Of a stretch of DNA of 45,847 nt, positions 32,816-39,095 are shown in pieces. Every line of letters starts with the position of its first letter. Position 1 is the stretch's first letter. The notes below the pieces were generated by a model, which was not told the origin of the DNA, did no database searches, and worked only from the letters and a program-made list of their open reading frames with translations. Location of the stretch: the NCBI RefSeq assembly GCF_000787855.1, contig NZ_BBPQ01000015.1:1-45847 (forward strand), written 5' to 3'. The position numbers were made by a program, and so were the translations under genes. The stretch is from Streptacidiphilus anmyonensis (GTDB taxonomy: Bacteria; Actinomycetota; Actinomycetes; Streptomycetales; Streptomycetaceae).

Positions 32816-35428
32816 GTGGTGAGCGACGCCGACTGCGCACTGCTGCTGGACCTGCTCGCGCTGCCCACCGCGGGACCTCTGGAGTGCGGGCCCGGCTCGC
32901 CCGCGCCCGAGTTGTGGGAGGCGCAGCGACGTTACGCCGGGGCCGCCGCGGAGCTCGGCTTCACCGTGCTGCACCACGCCGCACCGCCGCCGGAGTGCGT
33001 CCAGCGCGACGACGTGCCGCTGCCGGTGCGCCAAGCCGCCGACGAGGAGCCTGAGTTCCTCGCCTGCCAGCCCAGCCTGGTCCTCGGCCTCGGGCCGGAC
33101 CGCGCGCCGCACACGCGGACGGTGATGTTCAACGTCCACCTCGACACCGTCGCGGGGTCGGAGCCGGTGCGCTTCGACGGGGAGCGCTTCCACGGGCGCG
33201 GCGCCGTCGACGCCAAGGGGCCGGCCGTCGCGCTGCTGTCCGGACTGCGTCGCGCCCTCGCTGAGCAGCCCGGACTCGCCCGCGACACCCGCGTCCTGAT
33301 CCAGGCCGTGGCCGGCGAGGAGGGCGGCGCGCTGGGCACCCTCGGCACCCGGCCGCTGGTCGAGGCCGGGTACCACGGGCGGCTCAACGTGTTCTGCGAA
33401 CCCACCGGCGGCCGCGCCCTGCTCCGCAGCACCGCCGCGATGACCGCGCGGCTGCGGGTCCGCGGCCGCGACGCGATCGACGACCGGCCCGAGGCCGGGC
33501 ACAACGCCGGCGTCCTGCTCGGGTGGCTCGCCCAGCACCTCGCCGCCATGATCGACGACGAACTCGCGACGGAGGACGGCCAGTTGTGCGTGGGCGGGCT
33601 CCAGGCCGGGGTGCTGCACAACCGCGTCCACGGCTCGGGGCAGCTGCTGCTGAACCTCTCCTACCGCTCGCCCGCCGTCGGACGGCGTTTGGAGGGGCTG
33701 CTGCGCGACGCGGTCGCGGACGGGCTGCGCTCCTTCGCCACCACCTTCCGGCACAGCCGCAGGTTCGCCCTGACGGCCGCCGAAGCGTCGGCGATCGTCC
33801 ATCTGGACTGGCTCAAGCGGGGCCTGCCCGCCCTCGACGGCGACCCCTCCTGGCTCGCGCCGCTGCTCGACCGTGCGCAGGTGCCGCCATGGCCGGCCGG
33901 CGAACCGGCCTTCACCTGCGACGCGATCTGGATGTCCGGCCTGCCCGACGCGCACACCGTCGTGCTGGGCCCCGGCAGCCTCGACACCAACCACGCCCAC
34001 GCCCACGGCGAGTTCGCCGACCTCGCCGAGCTCGACGCGTTCGCCGCCGTGATCCCCCGCCTGCTCGCCGCCTTCCGCGCCGCTCACCCCCACACCCTTC
34101 GCACCCCGAGCACCCCGAGCACCCCGAGCGCCCCGAGCACCCCGAGCACCCCGAGCACCCCGAGCAAGCCGTGCCCACGACCGTCAGGAGGAGCCTCCCC
34201 CATGCAGTTGTCGAGCCCGTCGTCGCCATCCGGTCCTCCGCCGGGTCCGCCGTCCGGTCATCCGCCGGAGGCGGGGCCGGACGCCCCGGTCCGGCTCGCC
34301 CATGAGGAGCTCACCGGTTTCGTCGCCGAGGTCTTCACCCGGTGCGGCCTCGCCGAGGACCGGGCGGCCGTCGCGGCCGAGGCCCTGTGCTACGGCGATC
34401 TGACGGGCATGAGCTCCCACGGGCTGGCCAACCTCACCCGCCTGTACCTCCCGCTGTTCGAGCAGCGCCGCGCCGATCCGGCCGCCGAGCCGGCACTCAC
34501 CGCCGACCTCGGCGCGGCGGTCCGTCTCGACGCCCGCCGCGCGCTGGGCCTGTGGGCCGCCGCCGTCGCGATGGACCTCGCCGTGGAGCGCGCGGAGCGC
34601 TTCGGCGTCGGCCTGGTCTCCGTGCACAACGCCACCCACCTCGGCTGCGCCGGGCATCACGCCGCCCGCGCGGCCCGGCGCGGCCTGGTCGGCCTGGTCG
34701 CCTCCAACTGCGGCCGCCAGCGCATCGCCCGTCCGCCGGGCGGCGGCGTCGCGATGCTCGGCACCAACCCGCTGGCCGTCGCCGCCCCCGCCGGACCGCA
34801 CCACCCGTTCGTCCTCGACATGAGCACCACCGTCGTCCCCACCGGGCGCGTCCGTGCCGCCGCCCGGGCGGGCCGACCGGTGCCGGAGGGCTGGCTCACG
34901 GACGACAGCGGCGGGGCCGTCACCGACCCCGCCGCCTTCGACCGCGGCGAGGCCCATCTCGGCTGGCTCGGCGGCTTCCCCGAGACCGGCGCGTACAAGG
35001 GATACGGCCTGGGGCTGGCCGTGGAGGTGCTCGCCGGGCTGGTCAGCGGCTCCGGCCTCGGTCCGGCCCCGGAGGCGCTCGACGGCGACGGACGGCCCTC
35101 CGGGCGTGACGACGACATCGGCTACCTGGTCGCCGCCGTCGCCCCGGCTCTGCTGCGTCCGCGCGAGCAGTTCGCCGTCGACGCCGACAGCCTGTTCAGC
35201 AGCCTGCTCGCCTGCCCGCCGCTCGACGTCGACTCCCCCGTCCGCTACCCGGGCTGGGCGGAGGGCGAGCGGGCGAGCGTTCGTCGTGCCGCCGGGGTGC
35301 CCGTCAGCGCCGAGCAGTACCGGGAGCTCAGCGCCGTGGCCGAGCGGTTCGCTCTGCGGCCCCCTGCGCCCCTGCCGCCGGTGTCCGTCCTCCCGGCGGC
35401 TCCCGCGCCGCGGGACGGGGAACGCTGA
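32435..35428 (+). CDS. M20-family metallohydrolase read in frame into an Ldh2-family dehydrogenase (fused open frame)
   Basis: A single open frame of 997 codons from the GTG at 32435. Residues 1-127 are Ser/Pro/Ala-rich repeat. Residues about 128-555 are an M20 metallopeptidase/deacylase with its zinc pattern: FNVHLDTV, GRGAVDAKG, AGEEGG and a terminal HAHGEF. M20 enzymes remove acyl or aminoacyl groups (ArgE, LysK types). A linker of T-P-S units leads, without a stop, into the Ldh2 domain listed separately. GTG 32435 has GGAG 8 bp upstream and overlaps the previous stop (GTGA). GTG 32816, just before the folded domain, is the main alternative. A true bifunctional protein, or an M20 reading into a separately initiated Ldh, are both possible. 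Confidence 0.65.
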   Translation: MTARSAPSARSARSAATAGRRASSGGPASLGSAPSAGSPRSTKSPGNPASPGSPLTAASQARSGGPLGPESATGGGSPAGAADPASTAGQGSPASPPNPEGAAAGGGPRSAACPASPAGAARAGSARVVSDADCALLLDLLALPTAGPLECGPGSPAPELWEAQRRYAGAAAELGFTVLHHAAPPPECVQRDDVPLPVRQAADEEPEFLACQPSLVLGLGPDRAPHTRTVMFNVHLDTVAGSEPVRFDGERFHGRGAVDAKGPAVALLSGLRRALAEQPGLARDTRVLIQAVAGEEGGALGTLGTRPLVEAGYHGRLNVFCEPTGGRALLRSTAAMTARLRVRGRDAIDDRPEAGHNAGVLLGWLAQHLAAMIDDELATEDGQLCVGGLQAGVLHNRVHGSGQLLLNLSYRSPAVGRRLEGLLRDAVADGLRSFATTFRHSRRFALTAAEASAIVHLDWLKRGLPALDGDPSWLAPLLDRAQVPPWPAGEPAFTCDAIWMSGLPDAHTVVLGPGSLDTNHAHAHGEFADLAELDAFAAVIPRLLAAFRAAHPHTLRTPSTPSTPSAPSTPSTPSTPSKPCPRPSGGASPMQLSSPSSPSGPPPGPPSGHPPEAGPDAPVRLAHEELTGFVAEVFTRCGLAEDRAAVAAEALCYGDLTGMSSHGLANLTRLYLPLFEQRRADPAAEPALTADLGAAVRLDARRALGLWAAAVAMDLAVERAERFGVGLVSVHNATHLGCAGHHAARAARRGLVGLVASNCGRQRIARPPGGGVAMLGTNPLAVAAPAGPHHPFVLDMSTTVVPTGRVRAAARAGRPVPEGWLTDDSGGAVTDPAAFDRGEAHLGWLGGFPETGAYKGYGLGLAVEVLAGLVSGSGLGPAPEALDGDGRPSGRDDDIGYLVAAVAPALLRPREQFAVDADSLFSSLLACPPLDVDSPVRYPGWAEGERASVRRAAGVPVSAEQYRELSAVAERFALRPPAPLPPVSVLPAAPAPRDGER
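34103..34165 (+). repeat. 9-bp tandem repeat, seven copies
   Basis: ACCCCGAGC repeated seven times (the fourth begins with G). It encodes T-P-S units in the linker between the M20 and Ldh2 domains. Confidence 0.92.
34202..35428 (+). CDS. Ldh2-family (malate/L-lactate dehydrogenase type) oxidoreductase, internal start
   Basis: 408 aa if started at the ATG at 34202, which has a near-perfect AGGAGGAG 8 bp upstream, yet is in frame with the M20 sequence before it. Motifs of the family: GMSSHGLANL with the catalytic-type His, HNATHLGCAGHHA, LGTNPLAVAAP, FVLDMSTTVV and GAYKGYGLGLAVEV. Relatives reduce 2-oxo acids, imines or keto-sugar acids with NAD(P)H. Residues 1-27 are Ser/Pro/Gly-rich and probably disordered. 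The stop overlaps the ATG of the next gene (TGATG). Confidence 0.82.
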   Translation: MQLSSPSSPSGPPPGPPSGHPPEAGPDAPVRLAHEELTGFVAEVFTRCGLAEDRAAVAAEALCYGDLTGMSSHGLANLTRLYLPLFEQRRADPAAEPALTADLGAAVRLDARRALGLWAAAVAMDLAVERAERFGVGLVSVHNATHLGCAGHHAARAARRGLVGLVASNCGRQRIARPPGGGVAMLGTNPLAVAAPAGPHHPFVLDMSTTVVPTGRVRAAARAGRPVPEGWLTDDSGGAVTDPAAFDRGEAHLGWLGGFPETGAYKGYGLGLAVEVLAGLVSGSGLGPAPEALDGDGRPSGRDDDIGYLVAAVAPALLRPREQFAVDADSLFSSLLACPPLDVDSPVRYPGWAEGERASVRRAAGVPVSAEQYRELSAVAERFALRPPAPLPPVSVLPAAPAPRDGER

Positions 35429-36477
35429 TGCGCTCGCACGCCGTCGCCGTGGTCGGACTCGGCGTCATCTCCCGCTACTACCTCGCCGCCCTCGAGGCCT
35501 CCCCGACCGCCCGCCTCGCGGCCGTCTGCGACCGGGACGACGCGGCGCTCAGCCCCTGGCGTGACCGTCTCCCCGTGCCTGCCTACCGGGACCACCGCGA
35601 GCTGCTGGCCGCCCACCCGTCGCTCGACGGCGTCGTCGTCACCGTGCCCAACGACGCGCACGCCGCGGTCTGCGCCGACTTCCTGCGCGCGGGCGTGCCG
35701 GTGTGCGTGGAGAAGCCGCTGGCCCTGACCGACGAGCAGGGCGCCGAACTCGTGGCGCTGGCCGAGGTCTCCGGGACGCCGCTGTTCACCGCCTTCCACC
35801 GGCGTCACAACACCGCCGTCACCGCGCTCGCCGCGCGCCTGCCGAGCGGCGTTCCGATCGCCCGGGTCACCGTCCGCTACTTCGAGCGGATCGAGGAACA
35901 CGTCGGCCCCGACCGCTGGTACCTGGACCCGGCCCGCTGCGGGGGCGGCTGCGTCGCCGACAACGGGCCCAACGCCTTCGACCTGGTCCGCCTGCTGCTG
36001 GGCGAGGTGACCGTCGAGGGCGCGCGGATCCGCTACGACGAGGCGGGGCTCGACCGCCAGGCGGAGATCGACCTGCGCGCGGCCTCCGGCGACGCGCGCG
36101 CGACGGTCGAGCTCGACTGGTCCTACCCGGGCGAGCTGAAGGACGTCGAGGTCGTCCTGGCGGACGGCTCCGTCCACCATGCCGACATGCTGGCCGGGCA
36201 CCAGGGCTTCAAAGCCTCCCTGTGGCACGAGTACGAGGCGGTTCTCGCCGCCTTCGCCACCCGGCTCAGCGGCCCCTTCCGCCCGGACCCCGGCGGAGCC
36301 GCCGCCCTGGCGCTGGTGGCGGCGACCTACCGACTCGCCCGCACCGTGTCCGACGAACCGCCGTCCCACGAACCGCCGTCCCACGAACCGCCGTCCGACG
36401 AGCCGGTGCTCGAGGAGCTGCTGCTCGACGAGGCGCTGCCCGTCGGTCCTGAGCCGACGGAGGCGGCCCCGTGCTGA
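35428..36477 (+). CDS. Gfo/Idh/MocA-family dehydrogenase (second)
   Basis: 349 aa. N-terminal VVGLGVISRYYLAAL nucleotide fold and the VCVEKPLAL motif with catalytic lysine (about residue 95). The segment that usually reads D-x-G-x-H is D-N-G-P-N (in CVADNGPNAFD), so the customary active-site His is Asn; substrate or chemistry may differ from standard sugar dehydrogenases. The C-terminus (from about residue 309) carries a repeat and an acidic tail absent from normal family members. The ATG overlaps the previous stop; the next GTG overlaps its end by 7 bp. Confidence 0.85.
   Translation: MRSHAVAVVGLGVISRYYLAALEASPTARLAAVCDRDDAALSPWRDRLPVPAYRDHRELLAAHPSLDGVVVTVPNDAHAAVCADFLRAGVPVCVEKPLALTDEQGAELVALAEVSGTPLFTAFHRRHNTAVTALAARLPSGVPIARVTVRYFERIEEHVGPDRWYLDPARCGGGCVADNGPNAFDLVRLLLGEVTVEGARIRYDEAGLDRQAEIDLRAASGDARATVELDWSYPGELKDVEVVLADGSVHHADMLAGHQGFKASLWHEYEAVLAAFATRLSGPFRPDPGGAAALALVAATYRLARTVSDEPPSHEPPSHEPPSDEPVLEELLLDEALPVGPEPTEAAPC
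36355..36399 (+). repeat. 15-bp tandem repeat, three copies
   Basis: GAACCGCCGTCCCAC at 36355 and 36370 and GAACCGCCGTCCGAC at 36385, in frame, encoding E-P-P-S-H/D near the C-terminus of the second Gfo/Idh protein. Confidence 0.9.
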
Positions 36478-36935
36478 GCTCCGCCGACCCGCTGCCCGGG
36501 CTCCTGCGCGAGGACGGCCCCAAGCGCACCGTCCACGGACTGATCGTCAAGGTCCTGGTCCACCGCCGCGAGAACCGCGGGATGACGCTCGAACCGCACG
36601 CGAGCCGCTGCGTCCGCGCCGGCGAGGTGCACGAGCTCGTCACCACCGACCACCACGAGACGGCGCCCGGCGCGCGGATCGACCGCGTCGGCTTCCTCGG
36701 ATTCGTCGAACTGGACCGCGGCGGCGTCATCGACCGCGGCGACACCGTCCGCATCGCCGGACGCGCCGTCGGCACGGTGCTGGGCTTCGACGCGTGCCAC
36801 CTCCCCAACCACTACAACATCCTGATCCGCACCGAAACCCCGCTGACCGGGGCCGATCTGGCACTGACCCCGGAGACCCCGGTCAGTTTCGAACAGGCGA
36901 CCCCGCCCCTCTGTCTCGTGAAAGGCCTGCCATGA
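36471..36935 (+). CDS. Conserved protein of unknown function (DUF6917-like)
   Basis: 154 aa, soluble, no signal or membrane segment. Recognisable stretches include VKVLVHRRENRGM, AGEVHELVTTDHHETAPG, RVGFLGFVELDRGGVI and GFDACHLPNHYNI; these look strongly conserved and beta-rich. I think it belongs to the family named DUF6917, found near biosynthetic genes, but I cannot verify this. GTG start overlaps the end of the second Gfo/Idh gene; the stop overlaps the next ATG (ATGA), so it is firmly within the operon. Confidence 0.72.
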   Translation: MLSSADPLPGLLREDGPKRTVHGLIVKVLVHRRENRGMTLEPHASRCVRAGEVHELVTTDHHETAPGARIDRVGFLGFVELDRGGVIDRGDTVRIAGRAVGTVLGFDACHLPNHYNILIRTETPLTGADLALTPETPVSFEQATPPLCLVKGLP

Positions 36936-37417
36936 CCTCCCCGTCCCCCGCCCCGACCGGCACCGGCTCCGGCACGAACGCGGACGCGGACGCGCCGCGC
37001 CTCGACCCGACCGCGTCCGTCGACGCCATGCGAGCCCTCGCCGAGCTCACCCAGGTCGCGGGCCAGGACCTGCCGCCCGCCCTCACGGAGCTGGTCAGCC
37101 TGCACGTCTCCCGGCTTAACGGCTGCGCCTACTGCACCGGCCTCCACCACGAAGGAGCCCTCGCCGCAGGGCAGTCGGCGGCCAAGCTCACCCGACTCGA
37201 CAGCTGGGAGGACTCCTCCGACTTCACCCCGACCGAACGCGCCGCCCTCGCCCTCGCCGAGCACCTGACCCGCCCCACCGGCGGCGCCGTCCCCGCGCCG
37301 GTCCGCGCGGAGGCCGTCCGCCGCCTCGGCGACCGGTCGGCGAACCGCCTGGTCTGGACGATCGCGACGACCAACGCGTGGAACCGCGTCGGCGTCGCCG
37401 CCGCCGTCGCGCGGTAG
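36932..37417 (+). CDS. AhpD/carboxymuconolactone-decarboxylase-family protein
   Basis: 161 aa. A disordered N-terminus (1-25, Ser/Pro/Gly/Asp) precedes the all-helical AhpD-type domain with the redox pair Cys65 and Cys68 in NGCAYCTGLHHEGA and the associated His72. Members act as peroxidase-like reductants or as decarboxylases; the CxxC-H form indicates the AhpD-like redox type. Last gene of the operon, directly followed by a large hairpin. In this setting it may protect the pathway or carry out an accessory redox step; not decidable from sequence. Confidence 0.85.
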   Translation: MTSPSPAPTGTGSGTNADADAPRLDPTASVDAMRALAELTQVAGQDLPPALTELVSLHVSRLNGCAYCTGLHHEGALAAGQSAAKLTRLDSWEDSSDFTPTERAALALAEHLTRPTGGAVPAPVRAEAVRRLGDRSANRLVWTIATTNAWNRVGVAAAVAR

Positions 37418-37419
37418 CC

Positions 37420-37474
37420 CGGCGGAACCGGGGCACCCGGGACGTACCCCCGTCCGGTGGCCCCGGTTCCGCCG
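37420..37474 (+). terminator. Large hairpin ending the aminotransferase-associated operon
   Basis: Perfect 15-bp arms CGGCGGAACCGGGGC (37420-37434) and GCCCCGGTTCCGCCG (37460-37474) enclose a smaller GGACG/CGTCC hairpin. It begins 3 bp after the AhpD stop. There is no T run, but the structure should strongly hinder read-through into the peptide cluster. Confidence 0.65.
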
Positions 37475-37891
37475 ATCGTCGGTGTCCAGGACGCCCACGG
37501 CACCGGCATGCTGGGCTCATCAGGACGATGCTTCGCGGAATCTTCACGCGCTCGTCCGCCCGCCGGAGACACCGGACGACTCCTCACTTCGTCCCCATCC
37601 TCTCCGCGTTGGGTACACGTGCATCCATTCCGGACACATCACGCCCTCCCGGACATCACACAACGAACGCAGCAACGCCATCATCGTCAGCTTCGTTCAC
37701 AGCAGCCCCATCATTCGGTCGGAATTGCGGATGCTCCCGCCCACGAGCCGACTCGAACGTTCACAATAAAACCCAATGGCCGCGAGTGGACATATACGAC
37801 CGCCGACTGGTTGGATCATGCCAAGAAAGGGGCGGGCATATACCCGTACCCACGACTGGAAATGCTCAGAGCATTGAGAGGAAATACACTC
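37475..37891 (+). other. 417-bp lower-GC region upstream of the precursor peptide gene
   Basis: Markedly lower GC than its surroundings, especially 37660-37890. Contains two ATATAC-like segments (37792-37797 and 37838-37843) that could belong to promoter elements, but I cannot match confident -35/-10 pairs. The precursor frame stays open upstream through this stretch (see findings), with codon choice unlike neighbouring genes. Confidence 0.5.
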
Positions 37892-38155
37892 ATGCGCAGC
37901 GACTTCACGCCGCAGGTCGAGACCCGCGAGATCGACGACGCCGACCTGGACGGCGTGGCGGGCGGCCTCGGCCTCAACGCCGGCGCCGGCGTGCACGGTG
38001 TCGCCGGCCTCGGCGTTCACGTGTCGGGCATCTCGGACGCGCTGAACGGCGTCGGCTCCGTCCTCCCGGTCGGCGGCCTGGTCTCCGAGGTCACCGGCCT
38101 GGCCGGTATGACCGGCACCGTCAGCAACCTGACCAACATGGTCACGGGTATCTGA
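37892..38155 (+). CDS. Double-glycine-leader precursor peptide with Cys-free Gly-rich core
   Basis: 87 aa. Leader residues 1-25 end in E-I-D-D-A-D-L-D-G-V-A-G-G, the form recognised by C39 peptidases, so cleavage is predicted after Gly25. The 62-residue core contains 15 Gly, many Val/Leu/Ala/Ser/Thr, two His, one Asp and one Glu, and no Cys, Lys, Arg, Phe, Tyr or Trp. Without Cys it cannot form lanthionines or disulfides although related leaders are often auto-annotated as type A2 lantipeptides. ATG 37892 has GAGAGGAAA about 8 bp upstream; ATG 37862 is an in-frame alternative. First gene of the export cluster. Product could be a bacteriocin-like, signalling or surface-assembling peptide. Confidence 0.78.
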   Translation: MRSDFTPQVETREIDDADLDGVAGGLGLNAGAGVHGVAGLGVHVSGISDALNGVGSVLPVGGLVSEVTGLAGMTGTVSNLTNMVTGI

Positions 38156-38192
38156 TTTCTGGATATCCTCGCCGAGCTGAACGGTTCGGGAT

Positions 38193-38238
38193 CAGGCCCT
38201 GGAACTATACGTTCCGGGGCCTGCGTCGCGCCTTTTTT
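38193..38238 (+). terminator. Hairpin plus T run between precursor and export genes (attenuator-like)
   Basis: CAGGCCCTGGAAC (38193-38205) pairs with GTTCCGGGGCCTG (38211-38223) over 13 bp with one G-U pair and a 5-nt loop. T6 follows at 38233-38238, after a 9-nt gap. It would let precursor mRNA exceed exporter mRNA. Confidence 0.6.
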
Positions 38239-38282
38239 CATTCCGGCGCATTTCGGCGCCGAGCAGCCTAAGGAAATACCCT

Positions 38283-39095
38283 GTGCAGTTCCGGCAGCAG
38301 GCGCTGGCCAAGCAGCAGTCGCCCGAGGATCTCGACGTGCCGGCTCAGCTGGCCCGCCCGCAGGGCCGCCTCGTGCTCCTGGTCACGGCGGCGGTCGTGG
38401 CAGCCGCCGGCTTCTGGGCGGTGACCGGCACGGTCTCCACCAAGGCCGACGCGCCCGGCATCCTCTTCCACGCCGAGGGCAGCTACACCCTGGAGAGCCC
38501 GGTGGCCGGTCAGGTCGTCGCCGTCTACGCGAGCGCGGGTGACACCCTCGCCGCCGGAGCGCCCCTCCTCGGCGTCCGCACGGGCAGCAGCCAGAAGGTG
38601 CAGATGGTCAGAACGGTGTCGGCGGGCCGGATCACCACGCTCTCCGCCCCGCTCGGCTCGGTCGTCGCGACCGGCTCGGGACTCGCCACCGTCGAACGAG
38701 TCACCAGCCCCGACGAGCCGCTCGTCGCGGTCCTGTACGCGTCCGCGACCACCGCCTCGTCGATCCCCGTCGGCGCGGAGGTGGACCTCACCGTCCAGTC
38801 GGTGCCGGTCCAGCAGTACGGGCTGCTGCGCGGGAAGGTCCAGTCGGTCGGCCGCAGCCCCGAGTCGCAGCAGCAGATCGCGGGCTTCCTCGGCAGCGAC
38901 CAGCTCGCCCAGGCCTTCAGCACGCAGGGCGAACCGGTGCCGGTGGTCGTGCAGTTGGAGCGGTACGGCAGCAGCAGGTCCGGCTACGCCTGGTCCACCA
39001 CGCAAGGCCCGCCGTACCAGCTCCAGTCCACCGAGCTGGTGAGCGCCGCCGTGCACCTGGCCGGACAGCACCCGATCGATTGGATCCTGCCGTGA
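38283..39095 (+). CDS. HlyD-type secretion adaptor of NHLM bacteriocin export
   Basis: 270 aa. A short cytoplasmic N-terminus (to about residue 31), one membrane helix (about 32-52), then a lipoyl-like half motif (GSYTLESPVAGQVVAVYASAGDTLAAGAPLLGV) and a beta-barrel region. The long coiled-coil hairpin of Gram-negative HlyD is missing, as expected for a single-membrane host. This matches the adaptor of the three-gene NHLM/NHLP export set. GTG start at 38283 with AAGGAAA 6 bp upstream, a context (GGAAATAC) nearly identical to that of the precursor gene. The stop overlaps the GTG of the ABC gene (GTGA). Confidence 0.85.
   Translation: MQFRQQALAKQQSPEDLDVPAQLARPQGRLVLLVTAAVVAAAGFWAVTGTVSTKADAPGILFHAEGSYTLESPVAGQVVAVYASAGDTLAAGAPLLGVRTGSSQKVQMVRTVSAGRITTLSAPLGSVVATGSGLATVERVTSPDEPLVAVLYASATTASSIPVGAEVDLTVQSVPVQQYGLLRGKVQSVGRSPESQQQIAGFLGSDQLAQAFSTQGEPVPVVVQLERYGSSRSGYAWSTTQGPPYQLQSTELVSAAVHLAGQHPIDWILP

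Noticed and set aside
31392-32840. Minus-strand open frame with Gly/Leu/Pro-rich, collagen-like text over the low-complexity region
   Set aside because: It is antisense to the isomerase gene and to the 9-bp-periodic region, and the glycine spacing is not regular. The periodic DNA explains the look.
37457-38155. Precursor peptide starting at 37457 with a 145-residue extension
   Set aside because: The extension runs back into the terminator hairpin region and lacks a ribosome site; ATG 37892 has one and begins a normal Gly-Gly leader.
37892-38155. Lanthipeptide precursor
   Set aside because: The core has no cysteine and no lanthionine synthetase gene is present, so lanthionine rings are impossible even though the leader resembles that class.
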